Below are positions 44,024-52,247 of a DNA stretch of 64,000 nt, piece after piece (the stretch's first letter is position 1; each line of letters opens with the position of its first letter). The notes under the pieces were generated by a model that worked only from the letters and a program-made list of their open reading frames with translations, made no database searches and was not told the DNA's origin. The position numbers and the translations under genes were made by a program. This DNA is from Ignavibacteria bacterium (GTDB lineage: Bacteria > Bacteroidota > Ignavibacteria > Tepidaquicellales > Tepidaquicellaceae), in the NCBI GenBank assembly GCA_026417495.1, contig JAOADD010000038.1, positions 1 through 64,000 of the forward strand, written 5' to 3'.

Positions 44024-45850
44024 TTATTTAATTTCATTTTTAAACTGCATATCATAAAGTTTTCTGTATAGACCACTTTTTATTTTGATTAAATCGGAAT
44101 GCTTTCCTGTTTGTATAATTTTGCCTTCATCAAAAACCAATATCTTGTCTGCATTTAATATTGTGGATAATCTATGAGCAATAACAATCGAAGTTCTATT
44201 TGCCATTAGCTTATCAAGTGCATCTTGAACCAAACTTTCGGATTCTGAATCAAGAGATGAGGTTGCTTCATCTAAAATCAATATTTGTGGATTTCTTAAA
44301 AGTGCCCTTGCAATTGCTATTCTTTGTTTTTGTCCTCCTGATAATTTTATCCCTCGTTCTCCGACATTGGTATCGAAACCTTCAGACATTTGCATTATGA
44401 AATCGTATGCATTTGCATATTTTGTTATTTGTATTAAAGTTTCTTCACTTACATCTTCTAATCCAAAAAGTATGTTATTCCTTATTGTATCATTAAATAA
44501 AATAATCTCTTGTGGAACTATTGCAATTAATTTTCTTAAAGATTTAATTTTTATTTTTTTTATATTTATACCATCAATCAGAATCTCTCCCGAACTAACA
44601 TCATAAAACCTTGCTATCAAATCCACCATAGTTGTTTTACCTGCTCCTGATGGTCCTACAAGTGCTATTAATTCAGATTTCTTTATTATACAAGTTACAT
44701 TCTTCAATACTTCCTTATTCCCGTCATATGAAAAAGAAACATTTTTAACTTCAATTTGATTTTTGAATTCCTCTAAATCTATTGCATCTCTATCATCTTC
44801 AATTTCAACTTCTGCATCAAGTATAGAAAATATTCTTTCTCCTGAAGCTGAAGATTCTTGAATTCTATTACTTACAGTTCCCAAATGTTTTATAGGAGTT
44901 ACCATTTGAAATAGAATAAATAGAAATCCAAAAAATTCTTCTGGTTTTAATGCATTATTTATTAATATTTGTCTTCCACCAAACCAAACGATGAATGCAC
45001 CAGCAATTATTGTTAATATTTCAGTTAAAGGTGAAACTAATTCACTTAGTTTATATACCTTTTTGGTTAGGTTGAAATGTCTTTCTGATTCCTGTCGAAA
45101 ATTTTTATTCTTATAGTTTTCTGCGTTAAATGCTCTTATTATTTTTGCAGCATAAATTGTTTCGGATACTATAGACATTATGTCCGAAATTTTATTTTGA
45201 ACTCGCATACTCCTTCTTCTCAATGAAGCTCCCATTCTTGATATAATAAATACACTTAGGGGAAAAACAATGAATGCAATTAATGACATTTCTACACTTA
45301 TTAAAAAAGATAATATCATATAAATGATAATCAACAATGGGTCTTTCATCAAATCATAAAATGTTGCTGCTATTGCTGATTGTACATTGGAAACATCACT
45401 TGTCATTATAGACATTAAATGCCCCGTCCGTTGTTCAGTGAAATATTTTATCGGGAATGAATTTATTTTTTCATATAACTGATTTCTTATATCTCTCATT
45501 ATACCTTTTTCTACATACAGTACTAATATTGAATGTATATAACCCGTTAAATTTTTTAAGCTATAAGCAATTACCATAACTATACATATTTTCAAAATTG
45601 CAAATTCTTTTCCACCTTGCATAATAAAATTTTCAAAATGATATTGAATGCTTTTAAAAAAATTTGATATATTAGATTGGGTTAATTCGACAGGACTGCT
45701 ACTGTTCATAAATAATGTCCTTAATAAGGGTATTGTTAAATATGCTGCAATACCACTTAATATTGAATATAGAATCGAGAAAAAAATAGAGGTTGCTAAT
45801 CTTGCTTTATATTTCTTTAAGTATTTTAGTAGTCTTTTATATATTTTCAT
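44024..45850 (-). CDS. MsbA-like ABC exporter (lipid A flippase type)
   Basis: A 608-residue half-size exporter: six helices in the first 330 residues (ABC transporter transmembrane domain 1), then an ATPase with Walker A GPSGAGKTT, the signature LSGGQKQRIAIARALL, Walker B ILILDEATSSLD and the His-loop IAHRLST. The context of glycosyltransferases and an O-antigen-ligase-like gene suggests lipid A-core flipping. Other exported lipids are possible since this family is broad. It overlaps the glycosyltransferase at 45847 by 4 nt. Confidence 0.88.
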   Translation of the reverse strand: MKIYKRLLKYLKKYKARLATSIFFSILYSILSGIAAYLTIPLLRTLFMNSSSPVELTQSNISNFFKSIQYHFENFIMQGGKEFAILKICIVMVIAYSLKNLTGYIHSILVLYVEKGIMRDIRNQLYEKINSFPIKYFTEQRTGHLMSIMTSDVSNVQSAIAATFYDLMKDPLLIIIYMILSFLISVEMSLIAFIVFPLSVFIISRMGASLRRRSMRVQNKISDIMSIVSETIYAAKIIRAFNAENYKNKNFRQESERHFNLTKKVYKLSELVSPLTEILTIIAGAFIVWFGGRQILINNALKPEEFFGFLFILFQMVTPIKHLGTVSNRIQESSASGERIFSILDAEVEIEDDRDAIDLEEFKNQIEVKNVSFSYDGNKEVLKNVTCIIKKSELIALVGPSGAGKTTMVDLIARFYDVSSGEILIDGINIKKIKIKSLRKLIAIVPQEIILFNDTIRNNILFGLEDVSEETLIQITKYANAYDFIMQMSEGFDTNVGERGIKLSGGQKQRIAIARALLRNPQILILDEATSSLDSESESLVQDALDKLMANRTSIVIAHRLSTILNADKILVFDEGKIIQTGKHSDLIKIKSGLYRKLYDMQFKNEIK

Positions 45851-46605
45851 TTGTCTTGTTCTGAATTATGATGTAATTCCCATAATTTGATTTCAGTAAA
45901 GAGTTTTGTTAAAAAATGAAAAAGAGCTTTATAAAAACCTGCTATCCCATCTAAGAATCCAAGTTGGAATAAATAATTTTTTTTAAACTCAAATATTGGT
46001 CTAAAAATTATTAAAAATATATTGCTCTTTTTTAAACTTTTGTATTTTTCTTCTGCTGATAGAGTTGAGTAATAATTTATTTTATCTAAATACTCCCTAA
46101 AAGTTTTGTATGGATAATGGTCAATGTGATTTTCAAGTTTGGATATTTTACCATCAATTATAAAACTCTCGTGCACCAATCTGTTATTTATTCTTACTTT
46201 ATCCTTTTTAAATAACCTGAGCTGGTAGTCAGGATAACTTCCACCAAATTTAAGTCTGTGGTTCTTGAAATAATTTCTTCTTGGTATTAAAAATCCATCG
46301 TATAGATGATTTATATCATTTAATTTATTTAATATTTCATTTTTAAGTGGTTCTGTGCAAACTTCATCTGCATCTATTGAAAAAATCCATTCACCATTGC
46401 ATTTTGATACACCAAAAAATTTTTGGTTTGCAAATCCTTCCCAATTTTTCTGGTAAATTTTACTTGTATATTCACTACAAATTTTTATAGTATCATCTGT
46501 ACTAAAGGAATCAATTATAATTATTTCATCTGCCCACTTAATACTTTCAAGGCAATTTCTTATAATTTTCTGTTCATTTTTACAAATTACTAATGCTGAT
46601 ATCAA
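45847..46605 (-). CDS. glycosyltransferase family 2, WaaE/KdtX-like (copy 1)
   Basis: 252 residues. The GT-A domain begins ISALVICKNEQKIIRNCLESIKWADEIIIIDSFSTDDT, with the metal motif in FSIDADEVCTE. YPDYQLRLFKKDKVRI and VHESFIID follow as in WaaE-type core glycosyltransferases. It has no membrane helix of its own, so it acts at the cytosolic face. It is a paralogue of 46608-47432. ATGA overlap with the MsbA-like gene. The sugar is unknown. Confidence 0.85.
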   Translation of the reverse strand: MISALVICKNEQKIIRNCLESIKWADEIIIIDSFSTDDTIKICSEYTSKIYQKNWEGFANQKFFGVSKCNGEWIFSIDADEVCTEPLKNEILNKLNDINHLYDGFLIPRRNYFKNHRLKFGGSYPDYQLRLFKKDKVRINNRLVHESFIIDGKISKLENHIDHYPYKTFREYLDKINYYSTLSAEEKYKSLKKSNIFLIIFRPIFEFKKNYLFQLGFLDGIAGFYKALFHFLTKLFTEIKLWELHHNSEQDK

Positions 46606-46607
46606 TT

Positions 46608-47432
46608 CTAATTTTTTCTTATTAAGTTAACTAGATCTTTGTAATTCTTTGGTGGTAATTCAAGGTTGTTTTTTTTGCAGTAAATGTATTCCCATAATTT
46701 TGCATATGTACAAAATTTATGCATTGATGAAAATACAGCAAGTATAAAACCATGAATACCATCTTTGAATCCTTTTTTGGAAATATAGACTTTTAGAAAA
46801 TCACATAAGGGATTGAAAATAAGGTTATACCATTTTACTTTTTTATCGGGATTTTTTTCAAGTTTTACGGTTATATCAAGAGTACTGTACCAGTTAATTC
46901 TTTCTACAAAATCAAAAATATTTCTATATGTGTAGTGATAAATTTTGTTCTTTAATTTTGTAGTATTCGATTTTGGTAAAAAGGTACCATGTATCTCTAA
47001 ATTACTGATTTCAACATAATTTTTGTTTAATAGTCTATACTGAAAATCTCTATTCCATTCTCCATAATTAATCCATTTACCAATAAAGTAAACTTGTCGT
47101 TCAATTTCATAGCCACCATTATTAATATTTCCAGTTTTAAATATCTCTTTTATCTCTTCTTGAAGTTCTTTTGATAATTCCTCGTCAGAATCGATAAATA
47201 ATATCCAATCATTTGATATTTTTGGAAGTGCAAATGAAATTAATTCTGGCCACCTTTTTCTCTCTATTTGATATATTTTACAATTATATTTTCTTGCTAT
47301 TTCTAATGTAGAATCCGTACTATATGAATCTATTATTACTATTTCATCTGTCCAAGATACACTTTTAAGACATTTATCTAATGTATGAGAACTGTTATAA
47401 GTTAAAATTAAGGTACTTAGAGGGGTATCCAT
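46608..47432 (-). CDS. glycosyltransferase family 2, WaaE/KdtX-like (copy 2)
   Basis: 274 residues. LSTLILTYNSSHTLDKCLKSVSWTDEIVIIDSYSTDST and LFIDSDEELSKELQEEI define the GT-A fold, with DSD as the metal-binding triad, and RDFQYRLLNKNYVEI matches the sister protein. It is the first gene of the minus-strand lipopolysaccharide operon. It diverges from the ClpB-like gene with a 100-bp gap that holds a candidate promoter and inverted repeat. The two copies probably add successive sugars of the core. Confidence 0.85.
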   Translation of the reverse strand: MDTPLSTLILTYNSSHTLDKCLKSVSWTDEIVIIDSYSTDSTLEIARKYNCKIYQIERKRWPELISFALPKISNDWILFIDSDEELSKELQEEIKEIFKTGNINNGGYEIERQVYFIGKWINYGEWNRDFQYRLLNKNYVEISNLEIHGTFLPKSNTTKLKNKIYHYTYRNIFDFVERINWYSTLDITVKLEKNPDKKVKWYNLIFNPLCDFLKVYISKKGFKDGIHGFILAVFSSMHKFCTYAKLWEYIYCKKNNLELPPKNYKDLVNLIRKN

Positions 47433-47461
47433 TGTAAAACCATAATTTTTATTAATATAAT
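47432..47461 (+). promoter_or_regulatory. candidate promoter of the ClpB-like gene
   Basis: TTGTAA (47432-47437) and TATAAT (47456-47461) with an 18-nt spacer resemble a sigma70 promoter. A start of transcription near 47468 would put the following inverted repeat at the very beginning of the mRNA. The evidence is sequence likeness only. Confidence 0.4.
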
Positions 47462-47469
47462 AAATGGAT

Positions 47470-47510
47470 AACTAACTTGTAATTGAAAAAGAAATATATA
47501 CTAGTTAGTT
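47470..47510. promoter_or_regulatory. inverted repeat, candidate operator or leader hairpin
   Basis: AACTAACTTGTA (47470-47481) pairs with TACTAGTTAGTT (47499-47510) with one mismatch and a 17-nt spacer. It lies just downstream of the candidate promoter and 22 nt before the ClpB-like start. It does not match CIRCE (TTAGCACTC-N9-GAGTGCTAA) or HAIR, so any heat-shock repressor would be different. No T run follows. Confidence 0.5.
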
Positions 47511-47532
47511 TTGATGAGAATAAGAAAATAAT

Positions 47533-48849
47533 ATGCCACTTGATATTAATAAATTCACATTAAAATCACAAGAAGCTTTACAAACGTCTCAGCAAATTGC
47601 AAGTGAATATTCTAATCAGATAATTCAACCAGAACATCTATTTGCAGCACTCCTGCAGGATAGAGAAGGAATTGCTATTTCAATATTGCAAAAGCTTGAT
47701 ATACCAATTTCACAAATCGAAAGTAAAAATAAGGAAATTATCAATAGCTATCCTAAAGTTTCTGGTGATATTTCACAATCTATTTCAAAAGATTTAAATG
47801 ATGTTCTTGAAGGTGCTCAAAAGGAAGCAGGATATATGAGAGATGATTATATATCAGTGGAGCATCTACTTATAGCATTAGCAACCTATGGTAATACACA
47901 ATTAAAACAATTACTTAATAGATTTGGGGTAACCAAAGATAGAATACTTCTTGTCTTGAAGGATGTAAGAGGTTCTGGTAGAGTTACTGGACAAAACCCT
48001 GAAGATACTTTTAGAGCTTTAGAGCGATATGGAAGAAACCTAAACGAACTTGCTGCAAGGGGAAAACTTGATCCTGTTATAGGTAGAGAAGAGGAAATTA
48101 GACGAGTTTTACAGGTTCTTTCTAGAAGAACTAAAAATAATCCAGTACTTATAGGTGAACCAGGTGTTGGAAAAACCGCGATTGCTGAGGGAATTGCAAT
48201 AAGAATTGTTCAAGGTGACGTTCCTGAAAGTTTGAAAGATAAGGTAATAATTGCTCTTGATATGGGTGCTTTAATAGCGGGTGCACAGTACAGAGGTCAG
48301 TTTGAAGAGAGACTTAAATCAGTTCTAAAAGAAATTCAGGAATCTGAGGGAAAAATTATACTTTTTATAGATGAATTGCATACTGTTGTTGGAGCGGGTG
48401 CTACTCCTGGTTCTATGGATGCTTCGAATTTGTTGAAACCTGCTTTAGCAAGAGGGGATTTAAGATGCATTGGTGCTACAACTATTGATGAATATAGAAA
48501 ATACATAGAAAAAGATCCTGCATTAGAAAGAAGATTTCAGCCTGTAATGATTTTAGAACCTGATGTTGAAGATACTATCTCAATTTTAAGAGGTCTAAAG
48601 GAGAAATATGAAATTCATCATGGAGTAAGAATTACAGACTCTGCAATAGTTGCTGCTGCTCAATTATCAAACAGATATATTTCAGACAGATTTTTACCCG
48701 ACAAAGCTATTGATTTGATTGATGAAGCAGCATCAAAATTAAGAATTGAGATTGACTCGTTACCCGAAGAAATTGATACAATTGATAGAAAAATCAAGCA
48801 ATTAGAAATTGAGAAAGAAGCATTGAAAAGAGAATTGGAAAACAAATAA
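47533..48849 (+). CDS. ClpB-like protein with only the first AAA+ domain
   Basis: 438 residues. A Clp-N domain (about 1-145) is followed by a complete first AAA+ module: Walker A GEPGVGKT (208-215), Walker B LFIDE (Asp280-Glu281) and Arg finger at LERRFQP (Arg334). The small lid domain and the first turns of the middle coiled coil ([22 protein letters not shown]) end at a TAA. Full ClpB is about 850-870 residues with a second AAA+ domain; nothing of that remains in the 74 bp to gcvH in any frame. The protein is intact up to the stop. It may be one half of a split ClpB, an independent short form, or a truncated gene. Candidate promoter and inverted repeat upstream. Confidence 0.88.
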   Translation: MPLDINKFTLKSQEALQTSQQIASEYSNQIIQPEHLFAALLQDREGIAISILQKLDIPISQIESKNKEIINSYPKVSGDISQSISKDLNDVLEGAQKEAGYMRDDYISVEHLLIALATYGNTQLKQLLNRFGVTKDRILLVLKDVRGSGRVTGQNPEDTFRALERYGRNLNELAARGKLDPVIGREEEIRRVLQVLSRRTKNNPVLIGEPGVGKTAIAEGIAIRIVQGDVPESLKDKVIIALDMGALIAGAQYRGQFEERLKSVLKEIQESEGKIILFIDELHTVVGAGATPGSMDASNLLKPALARGDLRCIGATTIDEYRKYIEKDPALERRFQPVMILEPDVEDTISILRGLKEKYEIHHGVRITDSAIVAAAQLSNRYISDRFLPDKAIDLIDEAASKLRIEIDSLPEEIDTIDRKIKQLEIEKEALKRELENK

Positions 48850-48923
48850 ATTATAATAATTTAATTGAATAACTAAGTTAAATTTATTATTTTTAAAGTT
48901 TTAAGAAATTAAAATTATCAAAA

Positions 48924-49307
48924 ATGAAGGTCATAGAAGGTCTAAAATACACAAAGGACCATGAATATGTAAAATTAGAAAATGGAGTTGGGATTGTTGG
49001 TATTACAGATTATGCACAAAATGAATTAGGTGATATTATTTTTGTGGATGTTACTGTTTCTATTGGTAGTGAAGTCAAGCAAGGTGATGTAGTTGGGTCA
49101 ATAGAAGCGGTAAAAACAGTTGCTGAAGTTTTCAGCCCGATCTCTGGCAAGATTGTTGAAATTAATTCCCAAATAAAAGATAATGCTGCAATTCTAAACC
49201 AAGACCCTTATGGTGAAGGTTGGATCTTAAAAATTGAACCTTCTAATCAAGAAGAATTAGATAACCTACTTGATTCAGAAGCATATTCAAAACTTATAGG
49301 ATTATAA
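48924..49307 (+). CDS. gcvH: glycine cleavage system H protein
   Basis: A lipoyl carrier that shuttles the aminomethyl group between P and T proteins. The 127 residues have the lipoyl site GSIEAVKTVAEVFSP with Lys64, and the C-terminal EGWILKIEPS. ATG at 48924 with an A-rich leader. No gcvP or gcvT is nearby; E3 is at 24146. Placement 74 bp after the ClpB stop suggests no functional link. Confidence 0.95.
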   Translation: MKVIEGLKYTKDHEYVKLENGVGIVGITDYAQNELGDIIFVDVTVSIGSEVKQGDVVGSIEAVKTVAEVFSPISGKIVEINSQIKDNAAILNQDPYGEGWILKIEPSNQEELDNLLDSEAYSKLIGL

Positions 49308-49335
49308 GAATTTAATTACAATTTATTATAATAAA

Positions 49336-49833
49336 ATGAAAATTAAAATCTCAGGTTTGCGAGATGGTGATTACTTTTATAATTTCACAGCGAATTTTGT
49401 TGATATAGATATTGATGCTTATGATTTGATTGATAATTTTTATGTAAATGTTAAATTGACAAAAAGAGGCAGTAATATAATTTTAAATATTATTGTTAAT
49501 GGGATTTTGTCGCTTGAATGTGATAGGTGTCTGGATTCATTTCAATATAAATTTACAAAAGCATTTGAATTAATATATAAAATGAATGATAATTATTATT
49601 TGATGAATCTGGATAATAAAGAACCTGATGTATTTTATATTGATAAAAATTCTTATGAAATAGATATTACCGAAGCTGTGAGAGATTATATTCTTTTATC
49701 TATTCCTATGAAGAAAGTACCTGATGAAAAAGATGGTATTTGTTTGTTATGTAATAGAAGAATAGATACGATGTTTTTAAGAAATGAACAAAAAGATGAA
49801 ACTAATTTACAGAATTTTTTAAAAATTAAATAA
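49336..49833 (+). CDS. DUF177 (YceD) family protein
   Basis: 165 residues with the family core LECDRCLDSFQYKFTKAFELIYKM and DITEAVRDYILLSIPMKKVPDEKDGICLLCNRR. The cysteine pairs suggest metal binding. The family is nearly always upstream of rpmF and is linked to 23S rRNA accumulation. rpmF begins 12 nt later, so the order DUF177-rpmF-plsX is preserved. Confidence 0.9.
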   Translation: MKIKISGLRDGDYFYNFTANFVDIDIDAYDLIDNFYVNVKLTKRGSNIILNIIVNGILSLECDRCLDSFQYKFTKAFELIYKMNDNYYLMNLDNKEPDVFYIDKNSYEIDITEAVRDYILLSIPMKKVPDEKDGICLLCNRRIDTMFLRNEQKDETNLQNFLKIK

Positions 49834-49845
49834 AAATTATTTTTT

Positions 49846-50025
49846 ATGCCAAATCCGAAAAGAAGACATTCAAAAGCTAGAAGCAGGAAAAGACGAACAC
49901 ATTACAAAGCATCCGTACCTCAAATGGTTATTTGTTCAAATTGTAAAGAAATGAAATTAGCTCATCAAATTTGTCCTTCTTGTGGTTATTATGATAAAAA
50001 AAGCGTTATTATTCCAAGGAAATAA
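49846..50025 (+). CDS. rpmF: ribosomal protein bL32
   Basis: A 59-residue protein too short for a standard ORF cut-off. It begins MPNPKRRHSKARSRKRRTHY with the typical basic N-terminus, and has a zinc-ribbon of CSNCKEMKLAHQICPSCG with four cysteines. The next gene, plsX, follows after 18 nt. Assignment is certain from length, motif and context. Confidence 0.97.
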   Translation: MPNPKRRHSKARSRKRRTHYKASVPQMVICSNCKEMKLAHQICPSCGYYDKKSVIIPRK

Positions 50026-50043
50026 TAATAAATTAGCATTAAA

Positions 50044-51078
50044 TTGAAAGAGAATAATAATAAAATTCGGATTGCTTTAGACGCTATGGGTGGGAATTTT
50101 GCACCTGTTAATGAAATAGAAGGTGCTATTCTTGCTTATAAAGAGAAATCTGATATTCTTGATATTACTCTTGTTGGAGATGGAAAGTTGATTGAAAAAC
50201 ATTTAAAGAATTATGGTTTTTCAAATAACTTCAATATTCTTAATGCTGAAGATATTGTGACAATGGAAGATTCACCTTCTGATAGTTATAAGAATAAACC
50301 GAAATCTTCTATGAGAATTGGATTAGAATTGCAGAGTAAAGGTGAATCTGATGCGTTCGTAAGTACTGGTAATACAGGAGCAGTTTTAGCTAATTCTACA
50401 TTATCTCTTGGAAAAATCGAAGGAATTAGCAGGCCTACTATAGGATCTCCAATGCCAAGTTTAAAGGGTGGTTTTTCTATGTTGTTTGATGTTGGAGCAT
50501 CAGTAGATTGCAAGTCAAGACATCTATTGGAGTTTGCTGTTATGGGTAGTGTTTATATGAATTATATCGGTAACATTCCTAATCCTAGAGTTGGTTTGCT
50601 AAATATTGGTGAAGAAGAGAATAAAGGTAATGAAATTACGATTAAAGCATATGATATTCTAAAAAATTCAAAAATAAATTTCATTGGTAATGTTGAAGGT
50701 GACGACATATTAAGTGGTAAAGTTGATGTAACAGTGTGTGATGGTTACACGGGAAATATAATTCTTAAATTTGCTGAAAGTGTTATAGAAATACTTAAAT
50801 ATAAATTTAAAGAATACGCTAACAGAAATTTTAAAAATAAGATATGGATGGGTATGTTCAGAAATACTTTGAAAAAAATTTTAAAAGAGTTTGATTATCA
50901 AAATTACGGTGGTGTACCACTACTTGGTGTAAATGGTGTTGCGATTATTGGTCATGGCAAATCCACTTCAGTTGCGATTAAAAATATGATTTTTAGAGCA
51001 GTCGAAATGGTCAAAAAGAATGTTAATGAAAAAATTAGAATAGAAATAAACTCATATTTAAACAATAATAATAAATAA
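50044..51078 (+). CDS. plsX: phosphate acyltransferase PlsX
   Basis: Makes acyl-phosphate from acyl-ACP for phospholipid synthesis. The 344 residues start KIRIALDAMGGNFAP, and SKGESDAFVSTGNTGAVLANSTL, LFDVGASVDCKSRHLLEFAVMGSVY and GEEENKGNEITIKAYDIL match the family. The start is TTG at 50044; the only early ATG lies in the DAMGG motif. rpmF is upstream. fabH, usually the next gene, is at 7241. Confidence 0.95.
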   Translation: MKENNNKIRIALDAMGGNFAPVNEIEGAILAYKEKSDILDITLVGDGKLIEKHLKNYGFSNNFNILNAEDIVTMEDSPSDSYKNKPKSSMRIGLELQSKGESDAFVSTGNTGAVLANSTLSLGKIEGISRPTIGSPMPSLKGGFSMLFDVGASVDCKSRHLLEFAVMGSVYMNYIGNIPNPRVGLLNIGEEENKGNEITIKAYDILKNSKINFIGNVEGDDILSGKVDVTVCDGYTGNIILKFAESVIEILKYKFKEYANRNFKNKIWMGMFRNTLKKILKEFDYQNYGGVPLLGVNGVAIIGHGKSTSVAIKNMIFRAVEMVKKNVNEKIRIEINSYLNNNNK

Positions 51079-51083
51079 TTCAT

Positions 51084-51290
51084 ATGGCCAAAGCACAATC
51101 ATTCGCAGATAAAGCAGCAAAATTAGCAAAGAAAACAGAGTTAACTGCAAAATGTCCTGTTACTGGTAATGAAACTAGAATATTAAGTGTCAGACTGGTA
51201 GAAGCAGTAAAAACACCAAAAGGTACATATAAATTTCTAGACAGAAAAACAAAGATTTACGAATCAACATTTAATATTTATAAACCTTAA
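51084..51290 (+). CDS. 68-residue basic protein, candidate ribosomal protein
   Basis: A small, strongly basic protein starting [20 protein letters not shown] and ending [46 protein letters not shown] stretch with a single cysteine is in the middle. It begins 5 nt after plsX and ends 10 nt before the rpmB ATG, an operon of ribosomal genes. The C-terminal part recalls the 'VK-PKTGAYxF' pattern of DUF4295, the Bacteroidota protein described as ribosomal protein bL38, which is also encoded near rpmB. The similarity is short and was judged by eye; another ribosome-associated function is possible. Confidence 0.7.
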   Translation: MAKAQSFADKAAKLAKKTELTAKCPVTGNETRILSVRLVEAVKTPKGTYKFLDRKTKIYESTFNIYKP

Positions 51291-51300
51291 TTTGAATGAT

Positions 51301-51513
51301 ATGGCAAGAAAATGTCAGATAACAGGTAAAAAGAATCTCACAGGAAATAATGTTTCTCACGCTAACAATAGAACAAAAAGAAAACAACTCCCAAATCTTC
51401 AGTATAAGAGGATATGGGATGAAGAGAAAAAACGATGGATAAAAATGAGAATATCTACAGAAGCATTAAGAACGATAGACAAAAAGGGTTTGAAAGCAAT
51501 GCTGAAAGCTTAA
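51301..51513 (+). CDS. rpmB: ribosomal protein bL28
   Basis: 70 residues starting [20 protein letters not shown], with [30 protein letters not shown] and [12 protein letters not shown] at the end, matching bL28. The open frame continues upstream to a TTG at 51292, but the ATG at 51301 gives the normal start. The last 79 nt overlap, in another frame, the start of the next glycosyltransferase gene. rpmG (bL33), often adjacent, is not present. Confidence 0.96.
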   Translation: MARKCQITGKKNLTGNNVSHANNRTKRKQLPNLQYKRIWDEEKKRWIKMRISTEALRTIDKKGLKAMLKA

Positions 51514-52247
51514 GTAGAAATGTTCGAATTAGTGTTATTATTCCTTTGTTAAATGAAGAGAAACTTATTAAAAGAGTCTTATCACAGTTCACGGATGATT
51601 TCAAAAAAAAGCATAATGTTGAAGTAATATTATCTGATGGTGGTAGTACTGATGATACATTAAAAATAATTAATTCCTTCTACGATAAATTAATAATTCC
51701 TGAGAGTGGCAAAAAGCAAAATATTGCAAGTGGTAGAAACCTTGGAGCAAAATACGCTGAGGGTGAAATACTTGTTTTTTTCAACGCTGATACTTATTCA
51801 AACAATTTAGATTTAATGTTTAACAGATTGAAAAATATCATTAATAATGATGGTGTAGTTGCTATTGCTTATCCAATAAAAGTATTCAGGGAAGAAAGTA
51901 AACTTTCTGATAGAATTTTTCACTCTATTTATAATTTATATGTTAGATTTTTAAATTTTTTAAGAATTGGTATGGCGAGAGGTGAATGTCAGGTGATATG
52001 CAAAAAAGCATTTGAAAAAGTTAACGGATATAATGAAAATCTTGTTGCGGGAGAAGATTTTGATATGTATAGGAGATTATCAAAAATTGGTAAAATATAT
52101 TTCTCTAAAGAAGATTTGATTTATGAATCACCACGGAGGTATAGAAAGTATGGATATTTGAAGTTGTTTTTTTTATGGGCAATAAATGCACTTTGGATTT
52201 TATTGTTTAATAAGTCATTCTCTAAAAAGTGGGAACCTGTAAGATGA
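51435..52247 (+). CDS. glycosyltransferase family 2
   Basis: 270 residues. [57 protein letters not shown] and [16 protein letters not shown] make a GT-A domain; one hydrophobic helix lies near the C-terminus ([17 protein letters not shown]). The DGGSTDDT plus GRNLGA pattern resembles the rSAM/selenodomain-associated transferase group. The only start in frame before the conserved domain is ATG at 51435, so the gene overlaps rpmB by 79 nt. A later start would remove the first motif. Its TGA overlaps the ATG of tgt. Confidence 0.82.
   Translation: MDKNENIYRSIKNDRQKGFESNAESLSRNVRISVIIPLLNEEKLIKRVLSQFTDDFKKKHNVEVILSDGGSTDDTLKIINSFYDKLIIPESGKKQNIASGRNLGAKYAEGEILVFFNADTYSNNLDLMFNRLKNIINNDGVVAIAYPIKVFREESKLSDRIFHSIYNLYVRFLNFLRIGMARGECQVICKKAFEKVNGYNENLVAGEDFDMYRRLSKIGKIYFSKEDLIYESPRRYRKYGYLKLFFLWAINALWILLFNKSFSKKWEPVR

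Noticed and set aside
47470-47510. CIRCE element for the ClpB-like gene
   Set aside because: The inverted repeat is present but its half-sites (AACTAACT) do not match TTAGCACTC, so it is reported only as an unknown operator.
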